A DNA stretch of 33,599 nucleotides from Acidimicrobiales bacterium (GTDB taxonomy: Bacteria > Actinomycetota > Acidimicrobiia > Acidimicrobiales > SZUA-35): positions 1 to 33,599 of the forward strand of contig JAHEJO010000011.1 in NCBI GenBank assembly GCA_024638805.1, written 5' to 3'. Each line of letters opens with the position of its first letter. The stretch's first letter is position 1. The notes below the pieces were generated by a model that saw only the letters and a list, made by a program, of their open reading frames with translations, was not told where the DNA came from and did not search any database. A program made the position numbers and the translations under genes. This document shows positions 1 through 8,012 of this stretch, piece by piece.

Positions 1-390
1 CATGCGAGAAACCTGAGCTCGGCCCTGATCGATGATCTCCTGTCGCTCCTGACGTGCCTGGGCCAGGAATTCCTCTTTCTCCTTCAGCAGCCAGCGAGCG
101 CGCCGCAATTCCTCGGGCAACGCCTCGCGGATCTCTTCGAGCACCTCGAGCAGCTCAGCTTTGTTGACCTTGACGGTGGACGACATGGGCAGGGGCCGCC
201 CCTGGGCGACCATGCCGATCGCCTCGTCGATGAGCGCTTCGAGTTCGGGAACAGCGTACTGATCGTGGGCGGTGGCGGTGAGATCGATCTCGACGTCCTC
301 GTCACCGGTGACGTCGATGATGGCCTCGCCGACGGGCACCTGGTCCTCGGGCGACGCGTACTCGTACGGCGGCATCCGTTGGTCGGTCAT
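1..390 (-). CDS. Conserved coiled-coil (DivIVA/ATP synthase subunit b-like) protein, C-terminus truncated by window edge
   Basis: Open reading frame from ATG at 390 to the window edge: MTDQRMPPYEYASPEDQVPVGEAIIDVTGDEDVEIDLTATAHDQYAVPELEALIDEAIGMVAQGRPLPMSSTVKVNKAELLEVLEEIREALPEELRRARWLLKEKEEFLAQARQERQEIIDQGRAQVSRM. Start overlaps the coaD stop by 4 nt. Absent from the ORF track because no stop lies in the window. Confidence 0.65.
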   Translation of the reverse strand, partial: MTDQRMPPYEYASPEDQVPVGEAIIDVTGDEDVEIDLTATAHDQYAVPELEALIDEAIGMVAQGRPLPMSSTVKVNKAELLEVLEEIREALPEELRRARWLLKEKEEFLAQARQERQEIIDQGRAQVSRM

Positions 391-875
391 TGTCCCAGCG
401 CTCCTGTCTTTCGTTGCATTGCACTCCACACCGGTTCGGGCACCAACCCGGATATGTCCCCTCCGCGGGTTCCGATCTCACGAAGATACCTGCTCGCCAC
501 TAGTGCTGCTGAGCCGACAGCAGGTATCAGGACTGTTCGGGCCTGCCCGGTCACGGCGTTGGTGTTCGCTTGGACGAGTTCAGCATCGAGGTCGGAGGCT
601 CCTCGTACGCCCTTGACCAGACAGTCGACGCCGAGATCGGTGGCCGCTGTCGTCACGAGCCCTGTGAACACCGCCACCTGGACGTTTTCGAATCCGGCCA
701 CGGACGCCTCGACCATCTCTCGCCGTTCTTCGGGGGTGAACAGACCGCTGGGTTTGGCCGGATTGTGGCCAACGCCGACGATGACCCGATCGAACAGCGC
801 AGCCGCCGTTCGGGTGACGGCGAGGTGCCCGTTGTGGAACGGATCGAACGAACCCGGAATCAGAGCAGCGGTCAT
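387..875 (-). CDS. coaD: Phosphopantetheine adenylyltransferase
   Basis: MTAALIPGSFDPFHNGHLAVTRTAAALFDRVIVGVGHNPAKPSGLFTPEERREMV: PGSFDPxHxGH nucleotidyltransferase motif and CoaD-typical length. Confidence 0.95.
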   Translation of the reverse strand: MTAALIPGSFDPFHNGHLAVTRTAAALFDRVIVGVGHNPAKPSGLFTPEERREMVEASVAGFENVQVAVFTGLVTTAATDLGVDCLVKGVRGASDLDAELVQANTNAVTGQARTVLIPAVGSAALVASRYLREIGTRGGDISGLVPEPVWSAMQRKTGALGQ

Positions 876-922
876 GACCTCGGCAAGCGTACTGCATTTA
901 CGCCTCGTCAGAGCACTCTTGA

Positions 923-1462
923 CTACTGCCGGCGGCGGGCCACCACGACATGCGGTCGTCCGTAGGATCGGCGGCGCAACTCCTCCCAGTCCTCGCCGAG
1001 CGGTAACGGTCCCTCGGTGTGGGCGATCAACAATTCGGCGGGAATCCGCTGGAGAAGATCGGGCCAGGGATCGGCGGCGTACGGCGGGTCACAGAAAGCC
1101 AGGTCGAAACGTCCCTCCAGCGAGGACACCGCAGCGCCCACGTCACGGGCGTCGATCCTGGCCCTGGCAGCGAGGCCGAAGTTGTCGAGGTTTGTCCGGA
1201 TGGCACTGATCGCCGCACGATCGCGTTCGACGAAGACCGCTTCGGCCGCCCCCCGGCTCAGACACTCCAGTCCGAAGGAGCCTGATCCGGCGTACAGATC
1301 CAGCACCCGCGTTCCCTCCAGGCCCGGGGTGCCCCGTTCCATCCGGATGCTGAGGATCATGTTGAAGATCGCGGTCTTGGCCCGATCGGGTATCGGGCGC
1401 GTCGTCAGGCCGTTGGGTGCGACGAGTTTGCGCCCTCGGGCGGTTCCGGAGATGATCCTCAC
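923..1462 (-). CDS. rsmD: 16S rRNA (guanine(966)-N(2))-methyltransferase RsmD
   Basis: VRIISGTARGRKLVAPNGLTTRPIPDRAKTAIFNMI..., VLDLYAGSGSFGLECLSRGA (SAM motif) and DPPY catalytic motif. Start placed at the GTG at 1462 rather than the ORF-track start at 1504. Adjacent to coaD. Confidence 0.92.
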   Translation of the reverse strand: MRIISGTARGRKLVAPNGLTTRPIPDRAKTAIFNMILSIRMERGTPGLEGTRVLDLYAGSGSFGLECLSRGAAEAVFVERDRAAISAIRTNLDNFGLAARARIDARDVGAAVSSLEGRFDLAFCDPPYAADPWPDLLQRIPAELLIAHTEGPLPLGEDWEELRRRSYGRPHVVVARRRQ

Positions 1463-1532
1463 GCAGACCACACCCACCCGATCCCGCTGACCGGTTCGCT
1501 GCAATTCGACGTCGATCGCTCCATCGCCTCCG

Positions 1533-3704
1533 TCATCCCTTCAGCAGGAATTCTTCGTCGCTCTCGTCGGAGAAGAACCGGAGTTCCTCGGCCAAGGCGA
1601 GGTGTTCGGAAAGATCGGGATCGGCGTCGAGCAACTCGACGGCGGCGCGCCGGGCATCGACCACCACCTCCCGGTCACGGCGAAGGCTCGCGAGTTTCAG
1701 ATCGTTTCGACCCTTCTGCCTTTCGCCGAGAATGGTCCCCTCGCCACGAAGCTCGAGGTCGATCTCGGCCAGAGCAAAACCGTCATCGGAATCGACGATC
1801 GCGTTGATGCGGGCCTCCCCGTCGGGTGTGGTGGGGCTGGCGACCAGCCAGCAGACCGATGCGTCCGCCCCACGTCCGACCCGACCTCGGAGTTGGTGGA
1901 GTTGAGCGATGCCGAACCGATCCGCATCCAGAACCACCATCACGGTCGCATTGGGCACGTCCACACCCACCTCGATCACCGTCGTTGAGATCAACACATC
2001 GAGTTCACCCCGCCGGAACGTGCGCATGACCGTGTCCCTGTCATCGGCGGACACCCGCCCGTGGAGGAGGCCGACGCGCAGACCATGGAGTTCTCGAGCG
2101 GTGAGCCGTTCGAAGGTCTCCTCGGCCGAGGCGACCTCGAGCTTCTCGGACTCGTCGATCAGCGGACACACCACGTAGGCCTGACGTCCGGAGGCAACAG
2201 CCTCTCGCAACTCCGACCACATGTGTTCGAGTTCGAGTGGCACCTGGCCATCGAGGGTGCCGGCCGCCTCGACGTGTTGTGTGGCGATGGATGTTCTCCC
2301 GGGCGGCAACTCGTCCAGAACGGACACGTCCAGGTCGCCGTAGACCGTCATCGCCGCGGTACGAGGAATGGGCGTGGCGGTCATCACGAGGACGTCGGGG
2401 ACGGTTCCGTCGAGGTTCTTGTTGCGCAGGGCGGCTCGCTGCTCGACTCCGAAACGGTGCTGCTCGTCGATGACCACCGTTCCGAGCGAGTGGAACTGCA
2501 CCCGCTCCTGCAGTAGTGCGTGCGTGCCGATGACAACGTCGGTCAGACCCGAGGAAAGACCACCCAGTATTCGTTTGCGATCCGGTCCCGATGTACGGCT
2601 GGTCAACAACTCGACGCTGAGCGGTCGACTGCCGAGCAGGCTCGACGGCTCGGGCACGTCGAGGCCCTGTAACAGGTCGCGAATCCCGATCGAGTGCTGT
2701 TCGGCCAGGACCTCGGTGGGTGCCATCAGGGCGGCCTGATGGTCACCATCGACGGCGGTCAGCATCGCCGCCACGGCCACGAGGGTCTTCCCGGAGCCGA
2801 CATCACCCTGCAGCAGGCGATGCATCGGCGCCGGTTGGGTGAGATCGGCGGTGATCTCGGCGATGGCCCGTCCTTGAGCAGCGGTCAGAGCAAACGGCAA
2901 CGACGCCGCGAAAGCTGCCATGAGCGGACCCCCGCTGCGATGGGCGACCCCGCGTTGAGTGGTCTCCAGAAGGCGCTTGCGACGTACCAGCGCCACCTGC
3001 ATGCGAAACAGCTCGTCGAAGACGAGTCTTCGACGAGCATCGCTGATCTGCTCGTGGTCCTCGGGCAGATGGATCCCCACCATCGCGGTCGATCGATCGA
3101 CCAGACCGCGCCGACGGCGAGTTTGTTCGGGAATCGGGTCGACCAACGATCGAGCGTCGGGGTTGGTTATCGTCCGCCGTAGCGCTTCTCCGATGAAATT
3201 GGCGAGGTCGCTGCTCGTCACCCCCGCCTTCTCCGACTGTGGGTAGACCGGGATGATCTTGCCGGTTTGGTTCCCGACCAGATCGACGACGGGATTGGTC
3301 ATTTGGGGCCGGCCGCGGAAACTCTCGAGCTTGCCGAAGACGATCGCCTCGAGGCCCGCCCGCAGCTGCCGCTCCCGCCAGCCCTGGTTGAAGAACGTGA
3401 GCGTCATCCGGCTCTGCCCGTCGGTGACCATGCTCGTCACGAGAACCCGGTTGCCTCTCAGTCGGCGTGACTCGGTTCGCAGGACCTCGACGACGATGGT
3501 TGCTTCCTCCCCCTCGGTCAGATCGGCGATGGCGGCCTGCCGGGTCCGATCGAGGTATCGGCGCGGGTAATGGGTGAGGAGGTCGGTCAGGTTCTCCAGT
3601 TCCAGCCTGGCCAACGCACTGCGTTTCTTGGGGCCCACGCCGCGGAGTTGTCCGACATCGATCTCGAAGAGGGCACGCAGGCTCAGCGGCTCCAAGGACC
3701 CCAC
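1533..3704 (-). CDS. recG: ATP-dependent DNA helicase RecG
   Basis: Wedge/OB region then LLQGDVGSGKTLVA, VIDEQHRFGVEQR, MTATPIPRTAA, LHQLRGRVGRG. Strong SD (GGGAGGAGGTG) before GTG at 3704. Confidence 0.96.
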   Translation of the reverse strand: MGSLEPLSLRALFEIDVGQLRGVGPKKRSALARLELENLTDLLTHYPRRYLDRTRQAAIADLTEGEEATIVVEVLRTESRRLRGNRVLVTSMVTDGQSRMTLTFFNQGWRERQLRAGLEAIVFGKLESFRGRPQMTNPVVDLVGNQTGKIIPVYPQSEKAGVTSSDLANFIGEALRRTITNPDARSLVDPIPEQTRRRRGLVDRSTAMVGIHLPEDHEQISDARRRLVFDELFRMQVALVRRKRLLETTQRGVAHRSGGPLMAAFAASLPFALTAAQGRAIAEITADLTQPAPMHRLLQGDVGSGKTLVAVAAMLTAVDGDHQAALMAPTEVLAEQHSIGIRDLLQGLDVPEPSSLLGSRPLSVELLTSRTSGPDRKRILGGLSSGLTDVVIGTHALLQERVQFHSLGTVVIDEQHRFGVEQRAALRNKNLDGTVPDVLVMTATPIPRTAAMTVYGDLDVSVLDELPPGRTSIATQHVEAAGTLDGQVPLELEHMWSELREAVASGRQAYVVCPLIDESEKLEVASAEETFERLTARELHGLRVGLLHGRVSADDRDTVMRTFRRGELDVLISTTVIEVGVDVPNATVMVVLDADRFGIAQLHQLRGRVGRGADASVCWLVASPTTPDGEARINAIVDSDDGFALAEIDLELRGEGTILGERQKGRNDLKLASLRRDREVVVDARRAAVELLDADPDLSEHLALAEELRFFSDESDEEFLLKG

Positions 3705-3737
3705 CTGTCACCTCCTCCCGGCGAGTCGCTCCGGCTT

Positions 3738-3771
3738 TCACCGTAACCGGGTGCGATGACACCTACGGTGA
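3738..3771. promoter_or_regulatory. Divergent promoter pair formed by an inverted repeat TCACCGTA-N18-TACGGTGA
   Basis: 3738-3745 TCACCGTA and 3764-3771 TACGGTGA are perfect reverse complements; each contains a TACGGT -10-like hexamer, one pointing to recG (-), the other to the + strand. Confidence 0.45.
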
Positions 3772-3846
3772 GCGACGGTCCTCCCGACACGACGATCGCC
3801 GGTCCCCGCAGCACAGGGGTTGTTTCGTGAGCGCCCAAGCGGCGGG

Positions 3847-3858
3847 TACCCTCGCCTC
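3847..3858 (+). promoter_or_regulatory. Leaderless-type -10 (TACCCT, 6 nt before ATG)
   Basis: TACCCT at 3847-3852, start codon at 3859. Confidence 0.5.
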
Positions 3859-4095
3859 ATGCAGGGAGTGGTGAAGTCCTACGATCCGATCACCCGCGAC
3901 GGTGTCGTGATGCGAGACACCGACATGGCTGAGTTCGATCTGGCCCCCGACGCCCTGGCCGGGTCGATTTTTCGCATGTTGCGCCCTGGTCAGCGGGTAA
4001 TCTTTCATCTCGACGACGCATCGTTGGCCACCGGCCTCGGACTCGGTTCAGAGACCGACATGGGAACCCCCGCATGGATGGAGCAACTCGACTGA
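3859..4095 (+). CDS. Cold-shock-domain-like small protein
   Basis: MQGVVKSYDPITRDGVVMRDTDMAEFDLAPDALAGSIFRMLRPGQRVIFHLDDASLATGLGLGSETDMGTPAWMEQLD: CSD-like G.V..YD...G.V and G.RV.F pattern. ATG at 3859 preferred over the ORF-track start 3820. Confidence 0.65.
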   Translation: MQGVVKSYDPITRDGVVMRDTDMAEFDLAPDALAGSIFRMLRPGQRVIFHLDDASLATGLGLGSETDMGTPAWMEQLD

Positions 4096-4105
4096 GGAGG
4101 AAGCT

Positions 4106-4121
4106 CGGGTCATTCGACCCG
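4106..4121 (+). terminator. Candidate hairpin terminator lacking a U-tract
   Basis: CGGGTC-attc-GACCCG directly after the stop at 4095. Confidence 0.35.
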
Positions 4122-4161
4122 GGCGGGTTGAGCTGGATGCTCATCGTTCCGATACCTCGGT

Positions 4162-5004
4162 GTGCGCTCAGCAGCAATCGTCACAATCGTGTCGCTCCTC
4201 ATCTACGCGGCCGCGGTCGGTTTCCCGGATCCGGGCAACATCGACGAGTGCGACGCTGACCGGTTGGGTGAGGCGTTCGGACCACTGCGCACGATCTACA
4301 CCGTCGACGAGGGCGCCCTTTCGGGTGTCTGCCACGGAACGGACGATACGACCGTGTACGAAGCCTGGACGTCGTTGACCGCGTTCACCACCGCTGAGGA
4401 ACGTGCCCCGATAGTGGGGTTTGCCGGTTTCGACAACACGAGTGGGGCCGACGTTGCGGCGTTCGCCGTCGCGCTGGACCGATCGCAGTCTCGGTTCCTG
4501 ATCGCGGTGAACCGCGAGATGGTCCAGTTGAGGCCGAGACAGGTGAGGCGGGTGGTCGGCCACGAGTTCGCGCACGTACTCACCGGCACCGCCCAAGGCA
4601 TCGACCGGGCCCAGGGTGAGGACTGCGGGACCCGGGACGCCGGGTACGGGTGCATCACCAACAACAACTATCTGAGTCTGTGGGTGGACGAATTCTGGCC
4701 CGAAACCGAACTGGCGTCCCTGCAACAGGACGGATACCGCAACGAGACCGCTGCCGCCCGTCGGTGTTCGACCGATCCAGGGTTTCCGTCCCTCTACGCG
4801 GCGACGAACCCATCGGAGGACTTCGCCGAATCATTCGAGTTCTTCCTCTACGGCAACCGGGTTGCAGCCAACGTCAGGCCGAGGATCGAGTTCCTCTCGA
4901 CCTTCCCTCAGCTGGTTCGCATGCGGGACCGCATCGCAGCCCTCGGCCTGTCCGACACCCGGCTCTATCAACACGACTGCTCGGTGGAGAATCGCCCACG
5001 GTGA
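4162..5004 (+). CDS. Putative exported/membrane-anchored zinc metallopeptidase-like protein
   Basis: N-terminal hydrophobic segment (AAIVTIVSLLIYAAAVGF), HExxH motif in VVGHEFAHVLTG, downstream NPSEDFAESFEFFLYG as possible third zinc ligand, several Cys. Confidence 0.65.
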   Translation: MRSAAIVTIVSLLIYAAAVGFPDPGNIDECDADRLGEAFGPLRTIYTVDEGALSGVCHGTDDTTVYEAWTSLTAFTTAEERAPIVGFAGFDNTSGADVAAFAVALDRSQSRFLIAVNREMVQLRPRQVRRVVGHEFAHVLTGTAQGIDRAQGEDCGTRDAGYGCITNNNYLSLWVDEFWPETELASLQQDGYRNETAAARRCSTDPGFPSLYAATNPSEDFAESFEFFLYGNRVAANVRPRIEFLSTFPQLVRMRDRIAALGLSDTRLYQHDCSVENRPR

Positions 5005-5029
5005 ACCGAGGGGGGTGTCGGTCGATCCG

Positions 5030-5320
5030 TCAGCTCAGGAAACCACCGAAACCGGCGAGGGTCCCCGCACCCCGGAAGACGTGAGCGGTTCCGTCCGATC
5101 GCACCAACAGCGCCGGGCCGGCGAGGGGGCCCTCGGGCCCGCTCATCTCGAGGGTATGGGGGGCCATGTCGATTCTGGTGTGCGATGCGGTCCGGCACAC
5201 CAGCTCCCAGTCGAGGTCGGGTCGTCCTTCGACTTCGGCAATGATGAGATCACCGCCGACACAGGACATCACCTGGCCCGAGACCGTCAGCTCGTCGATG
5301 AAACAACGATGGTGGCGCAC
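5030..5320 (-). CDS. Hypothetical protein (96 aa)
   Basis: Intact ORF from GTG at 5320; TACGGT -10-like hexamer 7 nt upstream (5328-5333). Confidence 0.55.
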   Translation of the reverse strand: MRHHRCFIDELTVSGQVMSCVGGDLIIAEVEGRPDLDWELVCRTASHTRIDMAPHTLEMSGPEGPLAGPALLVRSDGTAHVFRGAGTLAGFGGFLS

Positions 5321-5395
5321 CCCCGCAACCGTACCGTGTGACCTCTCGCTGACGAACCCCCGCGACTCGCACCGCTGATCACGGCGGTGGACGGC

Positions 5396-5746
5396 CTACA
5401 GCACCACGGCCCGTAGGGCCAGTCCCATGATGAAGAGATTGCCGGCGCCGTAGAGGAGATACTCCCACTGGGGGATCTGTTGGCGATAGCTGTAGATGAT
5501 GGCGATCGAGGCCATCGCCAGGAATCCGTAGAAGGTGTGGAGACCGTCCACCTCCAAGCTCTCGGACTGGAGGACGATCACCCCGACCGTCACCTGGAGC
5601 ACGGTCAGAACCCAGCTGACATAGATCGCCGGCACGAGCGCGCGGTTGCGAAGCTCGGGGCGCCGGTGAGCGATGGCAGACCAGATCCCGGTCAGCAGCG
5701 TCACGACGACGACCACCCAGGCCAGCCAGACGTGGAGCGCTCGCAC
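5396..5746 (-). CDS. Small integral membrane protein (about 4 TM segments)
   Basis: MRALHVWLAWVVVVVTLLTGIWSAIAHR...VSWVLTVLQVTVGVIVL...LHTFYGFLAMASIAIIYSY...; starts 6 nt after the LmbE gene stop, likely same operon. Confidence 0.7.
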   Translation of the reverse strand: MRALHVWLAWVVVVVTLLTGIWSAIAHRRPELRNRALVPAIYVSWVLTVLQVTVGVIVLQSESLEVDGLHTFYGFLAMASIAIIYSYRQQIPQWEYLLYGAGNLFIMGLALRAVVL

Positions 5747-5751
5747 CGAAA

Positions 5752-6546
5752 CTACAAACCGGGCAGCAGATCTACGTCGACCGGTCCGCCGCCGTCGCCA
5801 TCGCCGGGCACAGCGTAGAACTCGTAGCCGAAGATACGACCGAAAGCCTCGTCGGACATCGAGAGGAAGAAGTCGTCCTCGCTGATCTGGCTGGCGTGGG
5901 CGCGCACCGCTGCCCGTTTCGGGCCGAGCGCGTCACCGACGGGGACGCGATACCGGATGCGGGCACGGGGCATGCCGAAATCATCACCGAACCCATCGGC
6001 ATCAGGATCTCCCTCCTCGGGCGACATGTCCATCTCTTCGAAGGCGGCCATCGCATCCTCTCGGCTGACCGTGGCTTCGAAGACATGCGACACACCGGCG
6101 ATCTCGGCAGCTCGGAGTCCGACCCGATGGACCTGAATGTGGTCCGGGTGACCGTAGAGACCGTGATCGTCGTAAATGGTGAGGACATCGGCCCGCACCC
6201 GCTCGAGAATCGACGCCAGCCGGTGTGCGGCCTCATCGTGGTCAGCCCGCCAGAAACAGGTCGGATTGTCGTTGGTCGGCTCACCCATCATTCCCGAGTC
6301 CTCGTATCCGAGGAATTCGTTCGACACGCAACCGAGGATCTCGGCCGCCACCTTCGTCTCTTCGACCCGGCGCTCCCAGAGCTCTTGACCCTCGAGCAGA
6401 ACGCCGGGCTTGGGTTCACCCTGCTCACCTCGCGTTGCGGTGACGAGAACGACCTCGTGCCCGGCATCGGCCGCTCTGCGCATGAGACCACCGGTCGAGA
6501 GTGCCTCGTCATCGGGGTGAGCGTGGAAGCAGACGAGGACGGGCAT
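5752..6546 (-). CDS. LmbE/PIG-L family deacetylase (mycothiol S-conjugate amidase/MshB-like)
   Basis: MPVLVCFHAHPDDEALSTGGLMRRAADAGHEVVLVTATRGEQGE (HPDDE motif), YGHPDHIQVHRVG. Start moved from 6558 to ATG 6546 because TATGCT lies 7 nt upstream of it. Confidence 0.85.
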   Translation of the reverse strand: MPVLVCFHAHPDDEALSTGGLMRRAADAGHEVVLVTATRGEQGEPKPGVLLEGQELWERRVEETKVAAEILGCVSNEFLGYEDSGMMGEPTNDNPTCFWRADHDEAAHRLASILERVRADVLTIYDDHGLYGHPDHIQVHRVGLRAAEIAGVSHVFEATVSREDAMAAFEEMDMSPEEGDPDADGFGDDFGMPRARIRYRVPVGDALGPKRAAVRAHASQISEDDFFLSMSDEAFGRIFGYEFYAVPGDGDGGGPVDVDLLPGL

Positions 6547-6584
6547 CCCACGAAGCATATTCTGGGGGTCGGAGATCCGGCCGC

Positions 6585-7559
6585 TCAGCGGGCCTCGATC
6601 GTCAAGGATCGGTCGCCGAAGCGCACACGCTGGCCGGATTCGATCCGCACGGGGACACCGACCACGATCTGGGGTCCGGCCCCCGGCCGATCGTGGTCAT
6701 CGATGAAGCAGCCGTTCAGCGAGTTGGTGTCGATGATCTCGGCTCCCCCGTCGACGGGGCGTACGAGGAGGTGGCAACGGCTGACCTGATCCCCGCTCAC
6801 GACCATGGGCACCGCTCCCGCCGGGACGAGATCGCTTCCCTCGGGAGCCCTCCCGATCGCCAGTGTCCGGCTGAGATGCACGGCGTGCCCGTCGTCGAAG
6901 ACAACAACTATCCGCGGTCGCTCGTCAACGTGCTCGGCCGGTTCGGCTGAGGGCCACATGGGCGCTGCGGACGATCCGGGAGGCGGGGGCATTTCCGCAG
7001 GCGGCGGCGGGGGCGAAGCCGGTTCCGGCGAGGGGGTGGGCAACGACGGTGCCGGTTTCGACACGACCCCCGGCGATCGGTCCTGCTCGGCCCCGCCCCG
7101 GGTGGGTCTGACGCCCGGTGACGGCGATCGCTCGACGTGGGGCTCTGGGCCCATGCCGTCTGTTTCGATGCTGAGTGCGTAACCGGGCAGCTCGAAGCCC
7201 GATGCCGCAGCAACTCCGGCGGCGATCCAGTAGGGGTCGTGCTCGCCGGGTGCAATCGCGAAACGCACCGAAGATCCCGGGTTGCGGGTCAGTCGGGCTC
7301 TCACCGGCGGGCGGCCCGGCTCGGTGAACAGTGCAAGGCCGTCGTCGCGAACCTGTATGAGTGCCACGTGAGCGCCGGCGGGCAGATCGGCCGGTGTCAG
7401 CGCATCGAGTACTGCCTCGGGGGCCGAGGCCAGGGCCAGTTCACAGAACTCCTCTCCGGCCCGTCCGTTCGGAGCGACGAAGGCGACCACGTTGTTGGCG
7501 ACAGCGAGAACACCGCCGCCGGGCGAGTAACGGATCGCTCCCGAATCGGTCGTCACCAC
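6585..7559 (-). CDS. FHA domain-containing protein with Pro-rich linker
   Basis: C-terminal IGRAPEGSDLVPAG...VVSGDQVSRCHLLVRPVDGGAEIIDTNSLNGCFIDD..., FHA GR/SxxH/N-x-G pattern; central Pro-rich segment. Confidence 0.82.
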   Translation of the reverse strand: MVTTDSGAIRYSPGGGVLAVANNVVAFVAPNGRAGEEFCELALASAPEAVLDALTPADLPAGAHVALIQVRDDGLALFTEPGRPPVRARLTRNPGSSVRFAIAPGEHDPYWIAAGVAAASGFELPGYALSIETDGMGPEPHVERSPSPGVRPTRGGAEQDRSPGVVSKPAPSLPTPSPEPASPPPPPAEMPPPPGSSAAPMWPSAEPAEHVDERPRIVVVFDDGHAVHLSRTLAIGRAPEGSDLVPAGAVPMVVSGDQVSRCHLLVRPVDGGAEIIDTNSLNGCFIDDHDRPGAGPQIVVGVPVRIESGQRVRFGDRSLTIEAR

Positions 7560-7714
7560 GGTCCAACCGTAGGCCGCGACGACGGGTGACGGAAGCGGGA
7601 TCCTGCGCTGCTGCGATCGGCCAGGCAGAACGACCTACCGACGCCCGACTGTGACCGCTGTTACCTTTGGCGCCTGTAAGGGGTAAACCGGAGAGCACAC
7701 AAAGGCGGCGGCCG

Positions 7715-7894
7715 ATGCTGACAATCCCACTCGAGGGACCATCGATGGAACAACGCCAAGCCGTCATTCTCACCACGTCCGGGCTCCTGCGGGGATTGAT
7801 CCTGTTCGAGGACCCAAGCGAAATCCGCGTGCTCATCAACGGCAAACAGCGGTCGATAGCAAAGAGAGACATTCGTACCATCGCCACTACCTGA
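7715..7894 (+). CDS. Small conserved-looking protein (59 aa), possible Sm-like/SH3-like fold
   Basis: MLTIPLEGPSMEQRQAVILTTSGLLRGLILFEDPSEIRVLINGKQRSIAKRDIRTIATT from ATG 7715 (alternative ATG 7745); purine-rich aaaggcggcgg upstream. Confidence 0.5.
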   Translation: MLTIPLEGPSMEQRQAVILTTSGLLRGLILFEDPSEIRVLINGKQRSIAKRDIRTIATT

Positions 7895-7944
7895 GCCTCC
7901 CGCTGACAACTCGGTGGCAGGTGACAGAAGGCGACGGTGAGAGA

Positions 7945-7977
7945 CGTGGCCGATCCGCTCGGAGCGGATCGGCCACG
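7945..7977. promoter_or_regulatory. Perfect 16-bp-arm palindrome (operator or terminator)
   Basis: CGTGGCCGATCCGCTC-G-GAGCGGATCGGCCACG; additional flanking GAGAC (7941-7945)/GTCTC (7981-7985). Confidence 0.7.
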
Positions 7978-8012
7978 AAAGTCTCCCCACTGTTGAGGTA
8001 CGGTTCTTCGCA

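Noticed and set aside
84-305. Minus-strand 73-aa ORF in the track
   Set aside because: Low-complexity S/R/P-rich translation in the wrong frame; the real gene is the overlapping open frame 1-390 on the minus strand.
7661-7685. Possible structured 5' leader (TTACCTTtggcgcctgtAAGGGGTAA) upstream of the 59-aa gene
   Set aside because: Arms are bulged and short; no recognisable riboswitch or leader family.
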